Under the pieces are notes generated by a model, which was not told the origin of the DNA, did no database searches, and was given only the letters and a program-made list of their open reading frames with translations. Source: an uncultured Collinsella sp. (GTDB lineage Bacteria; Actinomycetota; Coriobacteriia; Coriobacteriales; Coriobacteriaceae). Taken from it: a stretch of DNA of 15,309 nucleotides. This document shows, piece after piece, positions 7,717-15,309 of the stretch (position 1 is its first letter; every line of letters starts with the position of its first letter). The DNA lies in contig UQUL01000047.1 in the NCBI GenBank assembly GCA_900544235.1, positions 1 through 15,309 of the forward strand, in the 5' to 3' direction. A program made the position numbers and the translations under genes.

Positions 7717-7797
7717 CTAAGTTGCGGTGGAATAGTTCCTAGAATGGGCCATTTGATGGTCAAGCAGGAACTATTTCACCGCAACTTTGTTTTTATT
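7717..7797 (+). repeat. Intergenic palindromic repeat, copy 2, doubling as terminator
   Basis: The 21-base left arm (7720-7740, beginning AGTTGCGGTGGAATAG) pairs with 7766-7786, with a single G-T wobble. Its inner arm TTCCT/AGGAA differs from the GGGA/TCCC of copy 1 at 4446-4512, yet pairing is kept. On the plus strand the right arm runs into TTTGTTTTTATT (7786-7797), so this copy should terminate the dipeptidase transcript. The centre contains AATGG-G-CCATT. Confidence 0.85.
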
Positions 7798-7818
7798 GGT
7801 GTAAAAGGCTGGCCATGT

Positions 7819-7848
7819 TTGGCGGCGGGTTTGTTATTCGTTTGTAAA
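7819..7848 (+). promoter_or_regulatory. Possible promoter for the pst operon
   Basis: TTGGCG (7819-7824) and TGTAAA (7843-7848) are 18 bases apart, and each matches the consensus at four of six positions. Transcription from about 7855 would give a leader of about 135 bases containing the paired palindromes at 7906-7967. No clear Pho-box direct repeats were found. The call is weak. Confidence 0.25.
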
Positions 7849-7905
7849 GGCCGTGCTGCGCTTGCGGTAAGGGTCTATCAGATGCCCGTAAAAAACCGCA
7901 GTTGG

Positions 7906-7967
7906 CGCGGGCACTGCCCGATCGAGGCCGTATCTTTCCAAACAGCAAAGCGGGCAGGGTGCCCGCG
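7906..7967 (+). promoter_or_regulatory. Two mutually complementary palindromes in the pstS leader
   Basis: CGGGCA-C-TGCCCG (7908-7920) and GCGGGCA-GGG-TGCCCGC (7950-7966) are near copies of one palindrome. Each can fold alone, or CGCGGGCAC/TGCCCG (7906-7920) can pair with the second copy (7951-7967) across a 30-base loop to make a long stem. The second copy ends 14 bases before the AAAGGAAG of pstS. There is no T tract. It could be a leader RNA switch or a tandem protein-binding site. Confidence 0.5.
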
Positions 7968-7991
7968 AATCGCATGTATGAAAGGAAGATC

Positions 7992-8930
7992 ATGCTCGAT
8001 CAGGCTTATTCTCGTCGTCAGTTCCTCGGCCTCGCTGGTGGTCTTGCCAGCATCGTCGGTCTCGGTCTCGTTGGGTGCGGCGGCTCCGGCGCATCCGATG
8101 CCGCCGACAAGGGTAGCGCCGCTGCTGCCGAGTCCGTCTCCGGCGAGGTGACCTACGACGGTGCCTCTTCGTTCCAGGCTCTCGTCGAGGCCGCTGCCGA
8201 GAAGTTCATGGACGCCAACCCCGATGTCTCCGTCTCCGGCTCGGGTAACGGTTCGGGCAAGGGCCTGACCGCTGTCGCCGCCGGCACCGTCACCATCGGT
8301 AACTCCGACGTCTTCGCCGAGACCAAGCTCGAGGCCGACCAGGTCAAGAACCTCGTCGACCACGAGGTCGCCGTCGTGGGCATGGGCCCCGTCGTTTCCA
8401 AGAACGTGACGGTCGACGATCTGTCCCTCGAGCAGCTCAAGGGCATCTTCTCTGGCCAGATCACCAACTGGAAGGAGGTCGGCGGCGACGACGCTACTAT
8501 CGTCGTTCTCAACCGCAAGGCCGGCTCCGGTACCCGCGCCACCTTCGAGGCTGCCGTCTTTGGCGACGAGGCTGTCGACTTTAAGGGCGACGCCGAGCTC
8601 GACAAGTCCGGCGACGTCCAGACTCAGATGGGCAGCACCGACAATGCCATCTCCTACCTGGACTTCTCGCACTTCGATGACTCCAAGTTCAACGCCATCA
8701 AGGTCGAGGGCGTCGAGCCCAAGAGCAAGAACGTCACCGACGACTCCTTCAAGATCTGGGCGACCGAGCACATGTACTGCGCAAAGGACGCCGACGGGGC
8801 CACCAAGGCCTTCCTGGAGTTCATGCTTTCCGACGACGTCCAGGGCAAGCTCGTCGAGGAACAGGGCTTTATCCCCGTCTCTGCCATGAAGGTCGTCAAG
8901 GACGCCAGCGGCAAGGTCTCCGCTAAATAA
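7992..8930 (+). CDS. pstS: Phosphate ABC transporter, substrate-binding lipoprotein PstS
   Basis: PstS captures phosphate outside the membrane and delivers it to PstCA. The 312-residue precursor has RRQFLG, a twin-arginine-like motif at 8-13, a hydrophobic core, and a lipobox LVGC with C29 as the likely lipidated residue. A Gly/Ser/Ala linker follows. Phosphate-binding segments are YDGASSF (55-61), SGSGNGSGKG (82-91), IGNSD (102-106) and RKAGSGTR (175-182). The start at 7992 is chosen over an upstream in-frame ATG at 7902, because AAAGGAAG (7981-7988) precedes it and the signal peptide then begins at once. The gene uses a narrow set of C-ending codons, as highly expressed genes do. pstC follows after 24 bases. 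Confidence 0.95.
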   Translation: MLDQAYSRRQFLGLAGGLASIVGLGLVGCGGSGASDAADKGSAAAAESVSGEVTYDGASSFQALVEAAAEKFMDANPDVSVSGSGNGSGKGLTAVAAGTVTIGNSDVFAETKLEADQVKNLVDHEVAVVGMGPVVSKNVTVDDLSLEQLKGIFSGQITNWKEVGGDDATIVVLNRKAGSGTRATFEAAVFGDEAVDFKGDAELDKSGDVQTQMGSTDNAISYLDFSHFDDSKFNAIKVEGVEPKSKNVTDDSFKIWATEHMYCAKDADGATKAFLEFMLSDDVQGKLVEEQGFIPVSAMKVVKDASGKVSAK

Positions 8931-8954
8931 GTAATCGCCCCGGAAAGGTTTGCA

Positions 8955-9863
8955 ATGGCAAAACAGCTGCCAAAGCGCGACCTTGAGAACGTGGGCCTGG
9001 GCGTCACGGGCGCGTGCGTAGCGCTCGTGACGCTTGTCGTTGCCGCGCTCATCTTTATGGTCGCCCAAAAGGGCCTCTCGGCTTTTCTCAGGGACGGCGT
9101 TTCGGTTGTCGAGTTCTTCACCGGCACCAAGTGGGACCTGGCCAACACAGCCGAAAACGGCCTGCCCTATACCGGCGCCCTGCCCCTGATCGTCACCTCG
9201 TTTGCGGTCATGGTACTCTCCACGCTCATCGTGCTGCCTATCGCCATCGGCTCTGCCATCTTTGTGGTCGAGATCCAACCCAAATTTGGTTCCAAGGTCT
9301 TTCAGCCGCTTATTGAGCTTTTGACTGGCATTCCCTCGGTCGTCTTTGGCCTGATCGGCTTTCACGTGGTCGTCGGCTTTATGAAGAGCGTTTTCCATGT
9401 GAGCACGGGTCTGGGCATCTTGCCCGGCGCCATCGTGCTGGCCGTCATGATCCTGCCGACCATGACCACCCTTTCGGTCGATGGCCTGCGCGCCGTGCCC
9501 GACAGCTACCGTCGGGGCTCGCTCGCGCTGGGCTACACCCGCTGGCAGACCATCTGGCACGTGGTGCTCAAGTCCGCCATGCCATCGCTCATGACCGCGG
9601 TCATCCTTGGCATGACCCGCGCCTTTGGCGAGACGCTCGCCGTGCGCATGGTTATCGGCGGTATTGAGGCCATGCCGACGTCGCTGCTGTCGCCGGCGTC
9701 CACCATCACCACCACGCTCACCACGTCTATGGCGGTCTATGCCGAGGGCTCGGCCCAGGACGATGTTCTGTGGGCACTCGGCCTGCTGCTGATGGGCATG
9801 AGCCTCATCTTCATCCTGATCATCCACCTTATCGGCCGCAAGGGGGCGAAGGCTCGTGGCTAG
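8955..9863 (+). CDS. pstC: Phosphate ABC transporter permease PstC
   Basis: The 302-residue integral membrane protein is one half of the phosphate channel. Hydrophobic segments lie at about residues 14-38, 73-105, 115-142, 150-175, 200-225 and 270-297, matching the six helices of PstC. The cytoplasmic EAA loop that contacts PstB is visible as LALGYTRWQTIWHVVLKSAM, followed by the conserved RAFGETLA in the next helix. The start is the ATG after GGAAAGG (8942-8948). The 3' end overlaps pstA by eight bases (GTGGCTAG), which implies coupled translation. Pairing with the longer pstA, and gene order, distinguish it from PstA. Confidence 0.94.
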   Translation: MAKQLPKRDLENVGLGVTGACVALVTLVVAALIFMVAQKGLSAFLRDGVSVVEFFTGTKWDLANTAENGLPYTGALPLIVTSFAVMVLSTLIVLPIAIGSAIFVVEIQPKFGSKVFQPLIELLTGIPSVVFGLIGFHVVVGFMKSVFHVSTGLGILPGAIVLAVMILPTMTTLSVDGLRAVPDSYRRGSLALGYTRWQTIWHVVLKSAMPSLMTAVILGMTRAFGETLAVRMVIGGIEAMPTSLLSPASTITTTLTTSMAVYAEGSAQDDVLWALGLLLMGMSLIFILIIHLIGRKGAKARG

Positions 9864-10778
9864 CACGCGTATCCACATCGACGAGGCGAGGCTCGGGCGT
9901 GTCCAAAAGCAGGACCGCTTCGCCACGGGCGTGTTGACGGCGATCGTCGCCATCGTCATGCTCATCGTCGTCTCCATGGTGGCCTATATCCTGTTCGAGG
10001 GCATCTCGACGCTGTTCCAGCCGGGCTTTCTCACGGAGCCGTCGCGCGCCAACGGAACGCAGGGCGGCGTGCTCTACCAGCTGTTCGACTCGTTCTACCT
10101 GCTGCTGATCACTCTAGTCATCTCGGTGCCCATCAGCCTGGGCGGCGCGGTCTTCCTGGTTGAGTACGCGCCGAACGGACCCATCCGCGACATCGCCTCC
10201 ACCGCCATCGAGACGCTGTCCTCGCTGCCTTCCATCGTCGTCGGCATGTTCGGCTTTCTGGTGTTCTCGGTGCAGCTGGGCTGGAAGTACTCCATCATCT
10301 CCGGCGCCGTCGCGCTCACCATGTTCAACATCCCCATCCTGGTGCGCGTGATTCAGCAGGCACTCGAGGACGTGCCGCAGGCCCAGCGCGATGCGTGTCT
10401 GGCCATGGGCCTTACCCGCTGGGAGGCCACGCTGCACATCCTGATCCCCGAGGCCATGCCCGCCATCGTGACCGGCATCGTGCTTTCGGCCGGCCGCGTG
10501 TTTGGCGAGGCCGCGGCGCTGCTCTTTACCTCGGGCATGAGCTCGCCGATGCGTCTGAACTTCTTGAGCTTTAACCTGTCGAGCCCCACTTGCGCCTGGA
10601 ATGTGTTCCGTCCCGGCGAGTCGCTCGCCGTGCATATCTACAAGATCTATGGCGAGGGCAGCCCCGAGGCTCAGCAGATCGTCTGGGGCACCGCGGCACT
10701 GCTGATGATTTGCGTGCTGCTGTTTAACGTAATCGCCCGCATTGTGGGCAAGCAACTGGCAAGGAAGATGACGGCCGA

Positions 10779-10782
<4 letters not shown>
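9856..10782 (+). CDS. pstA: Phosphate ABC transporter permease PstA
   Basis: The 308-residue protein is the second membrane half of the importer. Hydrophobic stretches include FATGVLTAIVAIVMLIVV near the N-terminus, FYLLLITLVISVPISLGG, SLPSIVVGMFGFLVFSV, and a last helix IVWGTAALLMICVLLFNV. The EAA loop appears as LAMGLTRWEATLHILIPEAM, followed by GRVFGEAAALLFTSG. It starts with GTG inside the last codons of pstC, with GAAGG (9848-9852) close before it. It ends in an ATGA overlap with pstB (shared bases 10779-10782). These overlaps on both sides mark a single translationally coupled unit. Confidence 0.94.
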
Positions 10783-11651
<869 letters not shown>

Positions 11652-11706
11652 TCCGGGACATGCTTGAGGCCTGCAGCGGCCACGGTTGCCGCAGGACTGA
11701 TTGGAG

Positions 11707-11744
11707 AGGCGGGTCATCTCTTGCGGGAGATGGCCCGCCTTTTG
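11707..11744 (+). terminator. Intrinsic terminator of the pst operon
   Basis: AGGCGGGTCATCTC (11707-11720) pairs with GAGATGGCCCGCCT (11727-11740) over 14 positions with one T-G wobble, around a TTGCGG loop. TTTTG follows. It lies 55 bases after the pstB stop, with no gene between. Confidence 0.85.
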
Positions 11745-11760
11745 CTCTGCGACCGAAACG

Positions 11761-11795
11761 ACCACCACAAAGGGGACAGGCGCCTTCGTGGTGGT
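11761..11795. repeat. Hairpin upstream of the ABC-F gene
   Basis: ACCACCACAAAGG (11761-11773) pairs with CCTTCGTGGTGGT (11783-11795), with one mismatch, around GGACAGGCG. It sits immediately before the probable -10 at 11815 and covers the -35 position. A GGGGAC-type hairpin also appears at 14536-14561, so such stems seem common in this genome's intergenic regions. Confidence 0.5.
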
Positions 11796-11811
11796 TTGGG
11801 GTGGGGCTCGC

Positions 11812-11820
11812 TGCTATCAT
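11812..11820 (+). promoter_or_regulatory. Extended -10 promoter for the ABC-F gene
   Basis: TGCTATCAT combines an upstream TG with a TATCAT hexamer, the extended -10 form that works with a weak -35. No good -35 is seen. The leader would be about 30 bases and includes AAGGAG (11842-11847). Confidence 0.45.
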
Positions 11821-11855
11821 GGACAACGTTGAATTTCTACGAAGGAGCAGGGCAT

Positions 11856-13715
11856 ATGGCGATTCTTTTGGGATGCGATTCCGTCAGCCTAGAGTTTCCC
11901 ACCAAGCATATTTTCGATAGCGTGACGCTCGGCGTGGGCGAGGGCGACCGCATTGGTATTGTCGGTAAAAACGGCGACGGCAAGTCGACGCTGCTGAGCG
12001 TGCTCGCTGGCACGCTGGAGCCCGACGACGGGCGCGTGACGCACCGTCGCGGCACCACGATCGGCCTACTTGGCCAAAAGGACCAGCTGGCCGATACTGA
12101 TACCGTGCATCATGCCGTTGTGGGCGACACGCCCGAGTATGAGTGGGCGTCGAGTCCGCGTACGCGCCAGATTCTGGCCGGCCTCATTAGCGATGTGCCT
12201 TGGGAGGGCACGGTGGGCGAGCTTTCGGGTGGCCAGCGCCGTCGCGTGGACCTCGCGCGCCTGCTGATCGGCGACTATGACGTGCTCATGCTCGACGAGC
12301 CCACCAATCACCTGGACATGCGCACCATCAACTGGCTCGCGCGTCACTTAAAGGCCCGCTGGCAGCGCGGCCAGGGCGCCATGCTCGTGGTCACGCATGA
12401 CCGTTGGTTCTTGGACGAGGTCTGCACCAGCATGTGGGAGGTCCACGACGGCCAGGTCGACCCCTTCGAGGGCGGTTACTCGGCCTACATCCTGCAGCGC
12501 GTGGAGCGCGACCGCATGGCCGCGGTTACCGAGGAGCGCCGTCGCAACATGGCACGTAAGGAGCTCGCGTGGCTGAGCCGCGGTGCCCAGGCTCGTTCCA
12601 CCAAGCCCAAGTTTCGCGTGGATGCCGCCCGCGAGCTGATCGCCGACGTGCCGCCCGTGCGTGACGAGCTGGAGCTCAAGCGCCTCGCCGTGAGCCGCTT
12701 GGGCAAGCAGGTTATCGATGTGGTCGACGTGGATGCCGGCTATGCGGATACCGATGGCGCGCCCAAGCAGGTGCTCACCGATGTGACCTGGCTCATTGGT
12801 GCGGGCGACCGCTATGGTCTTTTGGGCGAGAACGGCGCCGGCAAGTCGACCTTGCTCGACGTGATCCAGGGCAAGATTGAACCCACGCGCGGCCGTGTAA
12901 AGATCGGCCAGACAGTGCGCTTTGGCGTGCTGTCGCAGCAGCTCGAGGAGCTCGAGCCCTACATGGGCGACACGATTCGCGAGGTGCTCAGCAACTATAA
13001 GAAGTACTACGTCATCGACGGCAAGGAAACTTCGCCCGAGAAGCTCTGCGAGCGCCTAGGATTTACGACGCAGCAGCTCTGGAGCCGCATCGGCGATCTT
13101 TCGGGCGGCCAGCGCCGTCGCCTGTCGCTGCTGCTGACGATTCTGGACGAGCCCAACGTGCTCATCCTGGACGAGCCTGGCAACGACCTGGATACCGACA
13201 TGCTCGCGATTGTCGAGGACCTGCTCGACGGCTGGCCCGGCACGCTGATTCTGGTGACGCACGACCGCTTTTTGATGGAGCGCGTGACCGACCAGCAGTG
13301 GGCGCTGCTTGACGGCCACCTGACGCATATGCCCGGCGGCGTGGACCAGTACCTGCGCCTGTGCAACGCTACCGCCGAGGGCGAGCCAGTGGGCGCACCG
13401 AGTGCCAAGACTGGCGCGTTCGACACCGGTGCCGCGGCAGCTGCGGCCGAAAAGCCCAAGTCGAGCGGTCAGCCCAACGGCCTGTCCAACGCCGAGCGTC
13501 AGAAGCTCCGCCGCGAGGTGAGCTCGCTCGAGCGCAAGATGGAGACGCAACGCACCCGCGTTGAGGAGGCCGAGGCCGCCATGGCTCAAGTCGATCCCAC
13601 CAACTACACGGCGCTCGGCGAGCAGCAGGCAAAGATCGACGAGGCTCACGCTGCCATGGACGAGCTGGAGATGGCGTGGCTCGAGGCGAGCGAAAAGCTC
13701 GAGGGCGAGGAGTAG
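11856..13715 (+). CDS. ABC-F family ATPase, Uup-like
   Basis: This is a 619-residue soluble protein with two ABC domains and no membrane segment. ABC-F proteins act on the ribosome, and Uup has also been linked to DNA-structure handling. Domain 1 has Walker A GKNGDGKST (37-45), LSGGQRRR (123-130), LDEPTNHLD (146-154) and VVTHDRWFLD. A charged inter-domain linker follows at about 215-280. Domain 2 has GENGAGKST (324-332), LSGGQRRR (415-422), LDEPGNDLD (438-446) and LVTHDRFLM. Residues from about 545 to 615 form a charged coiled coil like the Uup C-terminal domain. In domain 2 the usual DEPTN threonine is glycine. AAGGAG, eight bases upstream, sets the start over a longer in-frame extension. 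The HAD gene follows after six bases. Antibiotic resistance is possible for the family but not indicated here. Confidence 0.9.
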   Translation: MAILLGCDSVSLEFPTKHIFDSVTLGVGEGDRIGIVGKNGDGKSTLLSVLAGTLEPDDGRVTHRRGTTIGLLGQKDQLADTDTVHHAVVGDTPEYEWASSPRTRQILAGLISDVPWEGTVGELSGGQRRRVDLARLLIGDYDVLMLDEPTNHLDMRTINWLARHLKARWQRGQGAMLVVTHDRWFLDEVCTSMWEVHDGQVDPFEGGYSAYILQRVERDRMAAVTEERRRNMARKELAWLSRGAQARSTKPKFRVDAARELIADVPPVRDELELKRLAVSRLGKQVIDVVDVDAGYADTDGAPKQVLTDVTWLIGAGDRYGLLGENGAGKSTLLDVIQGKIEPTRGRVKIGQTVRFGVLSQQLEELEPYMGDTIREVLSNYKKYYVIDGKETSPEKLCERLGFTTQQLWSRIGDLSGGQRRRLSLLLTILDEPNVLILDEPGNDLDTDMLAIVEDLLDGWPGTLILVTHDRFLMERVTDQQWALLDGHLTHMPGGVDQYLRLCNATAEGEPVGAPSAKTGAFDTGAAAAAAEKPKSSGQPNGLSNAERQKLRREVSSLERKMETQRTRVEEAEAAMAQVDPTNYTALGEQQAKIDEAHAAMDELEMAWLEASEKLEGEE

Positions 13716-13721
13716 GCGAGA

Positions 13722-14492
13722 ATGATCAAAGCCGCGTTTTTCGATATCGACGGCACGCTGCTGAGCTTTAAGACCCACCGGATTCCGGCGTCGGCGCAGC
13801 AGGTGCTCGACAGCTTTCACGAGCAGGGGATCGCGTGCGTGATCGCCACGGGCCGTCCGACCTACCAGATGCCGGACTGGCTGTTCGACCTGGGTTGGGA
13901 TGCGTACATTACGCTCTCGGGCCAGCACTGCTTTGATGCCGAGGGAGTTTATCGCAGCTGTCCGATCGATCCGGACGACGTTGCGGTGATTGTGGACCAG
14001 GTGGCGCAGGGGCGCTACGACTCGCTGTGCATGCAGGGCGAGAACTCGTTTGTGAACCGTCTGTCCGAGCGCGTGGTGACGGCTGGCAGCAACGCGGGAA
14101 TCGTCTACCACGAGGAGCCGTTTGAGCACGCCTTTGACGCGCCGGTCTATCAGTTCTGTGCCTTTGTTGACCCAGTTGACGAGCACATCGTGACCGATGC
14201 CGTGTCGCATTCGCTCACCACGCGCTGGTGCGACCTGTTCTGCGACATTATTCCGGCCAACGGCGGCAAGGACCTGGGTGTGGCGGCGACGCTGGAGCGC
14301 CTGGGCATCGACGCGAGCGAGGCGATTGCCTTTGGCGACGGCGAGAACGACCTGTCGATGTTTGCCGCCGTGGGCACGAGCGTGGCCATGGGCAACGCAC
14401 AGGACACGGTGAAAGCTGCGGCGACCTATGTAACGACAGCCGTGGACGACGACGGCATCTACAACGCCGCGAAGCACTTTGGACTGTTATAG
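13722..14492 (+). CDS. Cof-type HAD-IIB phosphatase
   Basis: The 256-residue protein carries the haloacid dehalogenase motifs DIDGTLL (D8, D10), IATGRP (T43), K183 in NGGKDLGV, and GDGENDLSM (D206, D210). The long insertion between motifs II and III (about 80-180) is the C2-type cap of the IIB subfamily. The NGGKDLGV...GDGENDLSMF...AMGNA order is characteristic of Cof/YidA-like sugar-phosphate and flavin-precursor phosphatases. The substrate is unknown. It starts six bases after the ABC-F stop and is almost certainly translated from the same message, with a binding site in GAGGAG at the end of the ABC-F gene. A terminator at 14536-14572 follows. Confidence 0.9.
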   Translation: MIKAAFFDIDGTLLSFKTHRIPASAQQVLDSFHEQGIACVIATGRPTYQMPDWLFDLGWDAYITLSGQHCFDAEGVYRSCPIDPDDVAVIVDQVAQGRYDSLCMQGENSFVNRLSERVVTAGSNAGIVYHEEPFEHAFDAPVYQFCAFVDPVDEHIVTDAVSHSLTTRWCDLFCDIIPANGGKDLGVAATLERLGIDASEAIAFGDGENDLSMFAAVGTSVAMGNAQDTVKAAATYVTTAVDDDGIYNAAKHFGLL

Positions 14493-14535
14493 CTGCGGCT
14501 CGGCACTTAGGGACGCTTCTTTTCTGCCGGCAGCT

Positions 14536-14572
14536 GGGGACACTCCTTGCGGGGCGTCCCCATTTTGTTTTC
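14536..14572 (+). terminator. Intrinsic terminator after the HAD gene
   Basis: GGGGAC (14536-14541) pairs with GTCCCC (14556-14561). After one mismatch, CTCC and GGGG also pair around TTGC. ATTTTGTTTTC follows at 14562-14572. A second GGGACGC at 14510-14516 could compete for the right arm. Confidence 0.75.
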
Positions 14573-14595
14573 ATCCCGCACGTTTTGTGAAACAC

Positions 14596-14674
14596 GGCTA
14601 ACTTTTAGGCAAAGTAGTAAGACATGGGCAACTTTTGCAGTAAAGTAAGCTGTGAAAAGTATCCAAAGGCTAAC
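14596..14674 (+). promoter_or_regulatory. Tandem dyads upstream of the DtxR-family gene, candidate operator
   Basis: ACTTT-TAGGC-AAAGT (14601-14615) and ACTTT-TGCAGT-AAAGT (14631-14646) are two similar dyads whose starts are exactly 30 bases apart. GGCTAAC, which resembles half of a DtxR/IdeR box, occurs at 14596-14602 and 14668-14674. The block lies 26-104 bases before the start of a metal-dependent repressor gene, so autoregulation is plausible. The core promoter is not clear; TTGCAG at 14635-14640 is one possible -35. Confidence 0.45.
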
Positions 14675-14699
14675 TAGCAATCATCGCGAAAGGCGGCCC

Positions 14700-15089
14700 A
14701 TGGCCCTACGTGAATCCGGAGAAGACTATCTCGAATCGATCTACGTTCTGTCGGAACGTCAGGGCATCGTGCGCTCGATCGACGTTGCGGAGTACCTCGG
14801 CGTAACCAAGGCGAGCGTCTCTAAAGCTATGGCGACGCTGGAGAACAGCGGCTATGTCGAAATGGGCAAGCGCGACGTTCATCTGACGGAGCGTGGTCTG
14901 GAGGTCGCTCGTCAAATGTGGGAGCGTCACTGCTTTTTCGTGGGGCTGCTGGAGGATGCGGGTGTTTCGGCTGAGGTCGCGTCGCAAGAGGGCTGCCACA
15001 TGGAGCACTGCCTAAGCGAGGAAAGCTTCGAGAAGCTGAGGGCGATGCTGGGACGGGACGGTGCTTCGGCGCCAATAATGACCGACTAG
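14700..15089 (+). CDS. DtxR/MntR-family metal-dependent transcriptional repressor
   Basis: The 129-residue protein begins with a winged helix (recognition region about 26-53, SIDVAEYLGVTKASVSKAMA), followed by the DtxR-type dimerisation domain. Probable metal ligands are D9 and E12 (GEDYLES), H77, and C99, E102 and H103 in CHMEH. This is the same spacing as the Bacillus MntR site, but with cysteine where MntR has glutamate, as in the iron sensor DtxR. The C-terminal SH3-like domain of DtxR/IdeR is absent, so it is of the short form. Iron sensing is therefore suggested but not proven. GAAAGG (14688-14693), six bases upstream, sets the ATG at 14700 over an upstream in-frame GTG at 14652. Tandem dyads lie upstream. 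No metal transporter is in view. Confidence 0.9.
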   Translation: MALRESGEDYLESIYVLSERQGIVRSIDVAEYLGVTKASVSKAMATLENSGYVEMGKRDVHLTERGLEVARQMWERHCFFVGLLEDAGVSAEVASQEGCHMEHCLSEESFEKLRAMLGRDGASAPIMTD

Positions 15090-15309
15090 CATTCCCGCAG
15101 CGGCGCGCCTCCCGCGCCGGAACGGCGCGGGACAGCGACCGAGACGAGTGGTCCCACCAACTAAGTCCAACTCAGACAAGGAACCCCACCAGCAAGCGAT
15201 GCCCAAGAACCGCCAGCAACGTTACCGCAGGCCGGGGCCGGGCTTGGTTTTGAAAACATTCCGCACTGATATTTTCTGTATTGAAGACGTCGATGATGCA
15301 CCCGTATAC
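15090..15309. other. Gene-free right end with one hairpin
   Basis: No coding frame is supported after the repressor stop. CCCGCGCCG (15111-15119) and CGGCGCGGG (15123-15131) form a perfect nine-pair hairpin with a GAA loop, but no T tract follows. From about 15245 the DNA becomes AT-rich, which could be the promoter region of a gene beyond the window. Confidence 0.5.

Noticed and set aside
7902..7991. Longer N-terminus for PstS
   Set aside because: It would place 30 polar residues before the signal peptide and lies in the palindromic leader. The ATG at 7992 has its own binding site.
7698..7991. Pho-box search ahead of pstS
   Set aside because: No convincing tandem direct repeats of the enteric or actinobacterial PhoB/PhoP type were found; only the palindromes stand out.
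7878..9977. Very long open frame (699 codons) on the minus strand across pstS and pstC
   Set aside because: It is a shadow of strongly codon-biased GC-rich genes. Its translation is low-complexity (D, G, H and A rich) with no family motif, while the plus strand has clear PstS and PstC.
13056..14477. 473-codon minus-strand frame opposite the ABC-F end and HAD gene
   Set aside because: Shadow frame: the translation is rich in H, R, V and L without motifs, and it runs across two well-supported plus-strand genes.

Overview
The window looks like a chromosomal stretch from a high-GC Gram-positive bacterium, most consistent with the Coriobacteriia (Collinsella-like). This is inferred from the GC-rich codon use, the gene set, and the many GC-rich hairpins in otherwise AT-richer intergenic spaces. 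No rRNA, tRNA or CRISPR array is visible, and nothing in the sequence fixes the species.

Left end (1-2060): a mobile-element scar. A 5'-truncated IS256-family (IS1249-type) transposase remnant at 57-422 is followed by 416 gene-free, hairpin-rich bases. Next comes an apparently intact IS110-family (DEDD) transposase on the minus strand (839-1960). Its flanks are structured and may hold the element's guide (bridge) RNA.

Middle (2180-7700): housekeeping genes. These are tgt (queuosine tRNA modification) with a good promoter, a LOG/TIGR00730 family protein with a terminator-like hairpin directly before its ribosome-binding site, and a convergent DegV/FakB-type lipid-binding protein. Divergent from degV are a HAD phosphatase and an M20 dipeptidase of the Sapep/PepV type. 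Two copies of one intergenic palindrome family (4443-4512 and 7717-7786) lie just after the LOG and dipeptidase genes.

Right (7800-15309): the high-affinity phosphate importer pstS-pstC-pstA-pstB is a tight operon with overlapping genes. Its leader contains two related palindromes that are also complementary to each other, and no phoU follows pstB. After a strong terminator come an ABC-F ATPase (Uup-like, with a C-terminal coiled coil), a Cof-type HAD phosphatase in the same unit, a terminator, and a short DtxR/MntR-family metal-dependent repressor whose upstream region carries tandem dyads that may be its operator.

Most of the window is ordinary core genome. The items most worth following up are the two-copy covarying palindrome, the pst leader palindromes with the missing phoU, the dyads before the DtxR-family gene, and the structured ends of the IS110 element.
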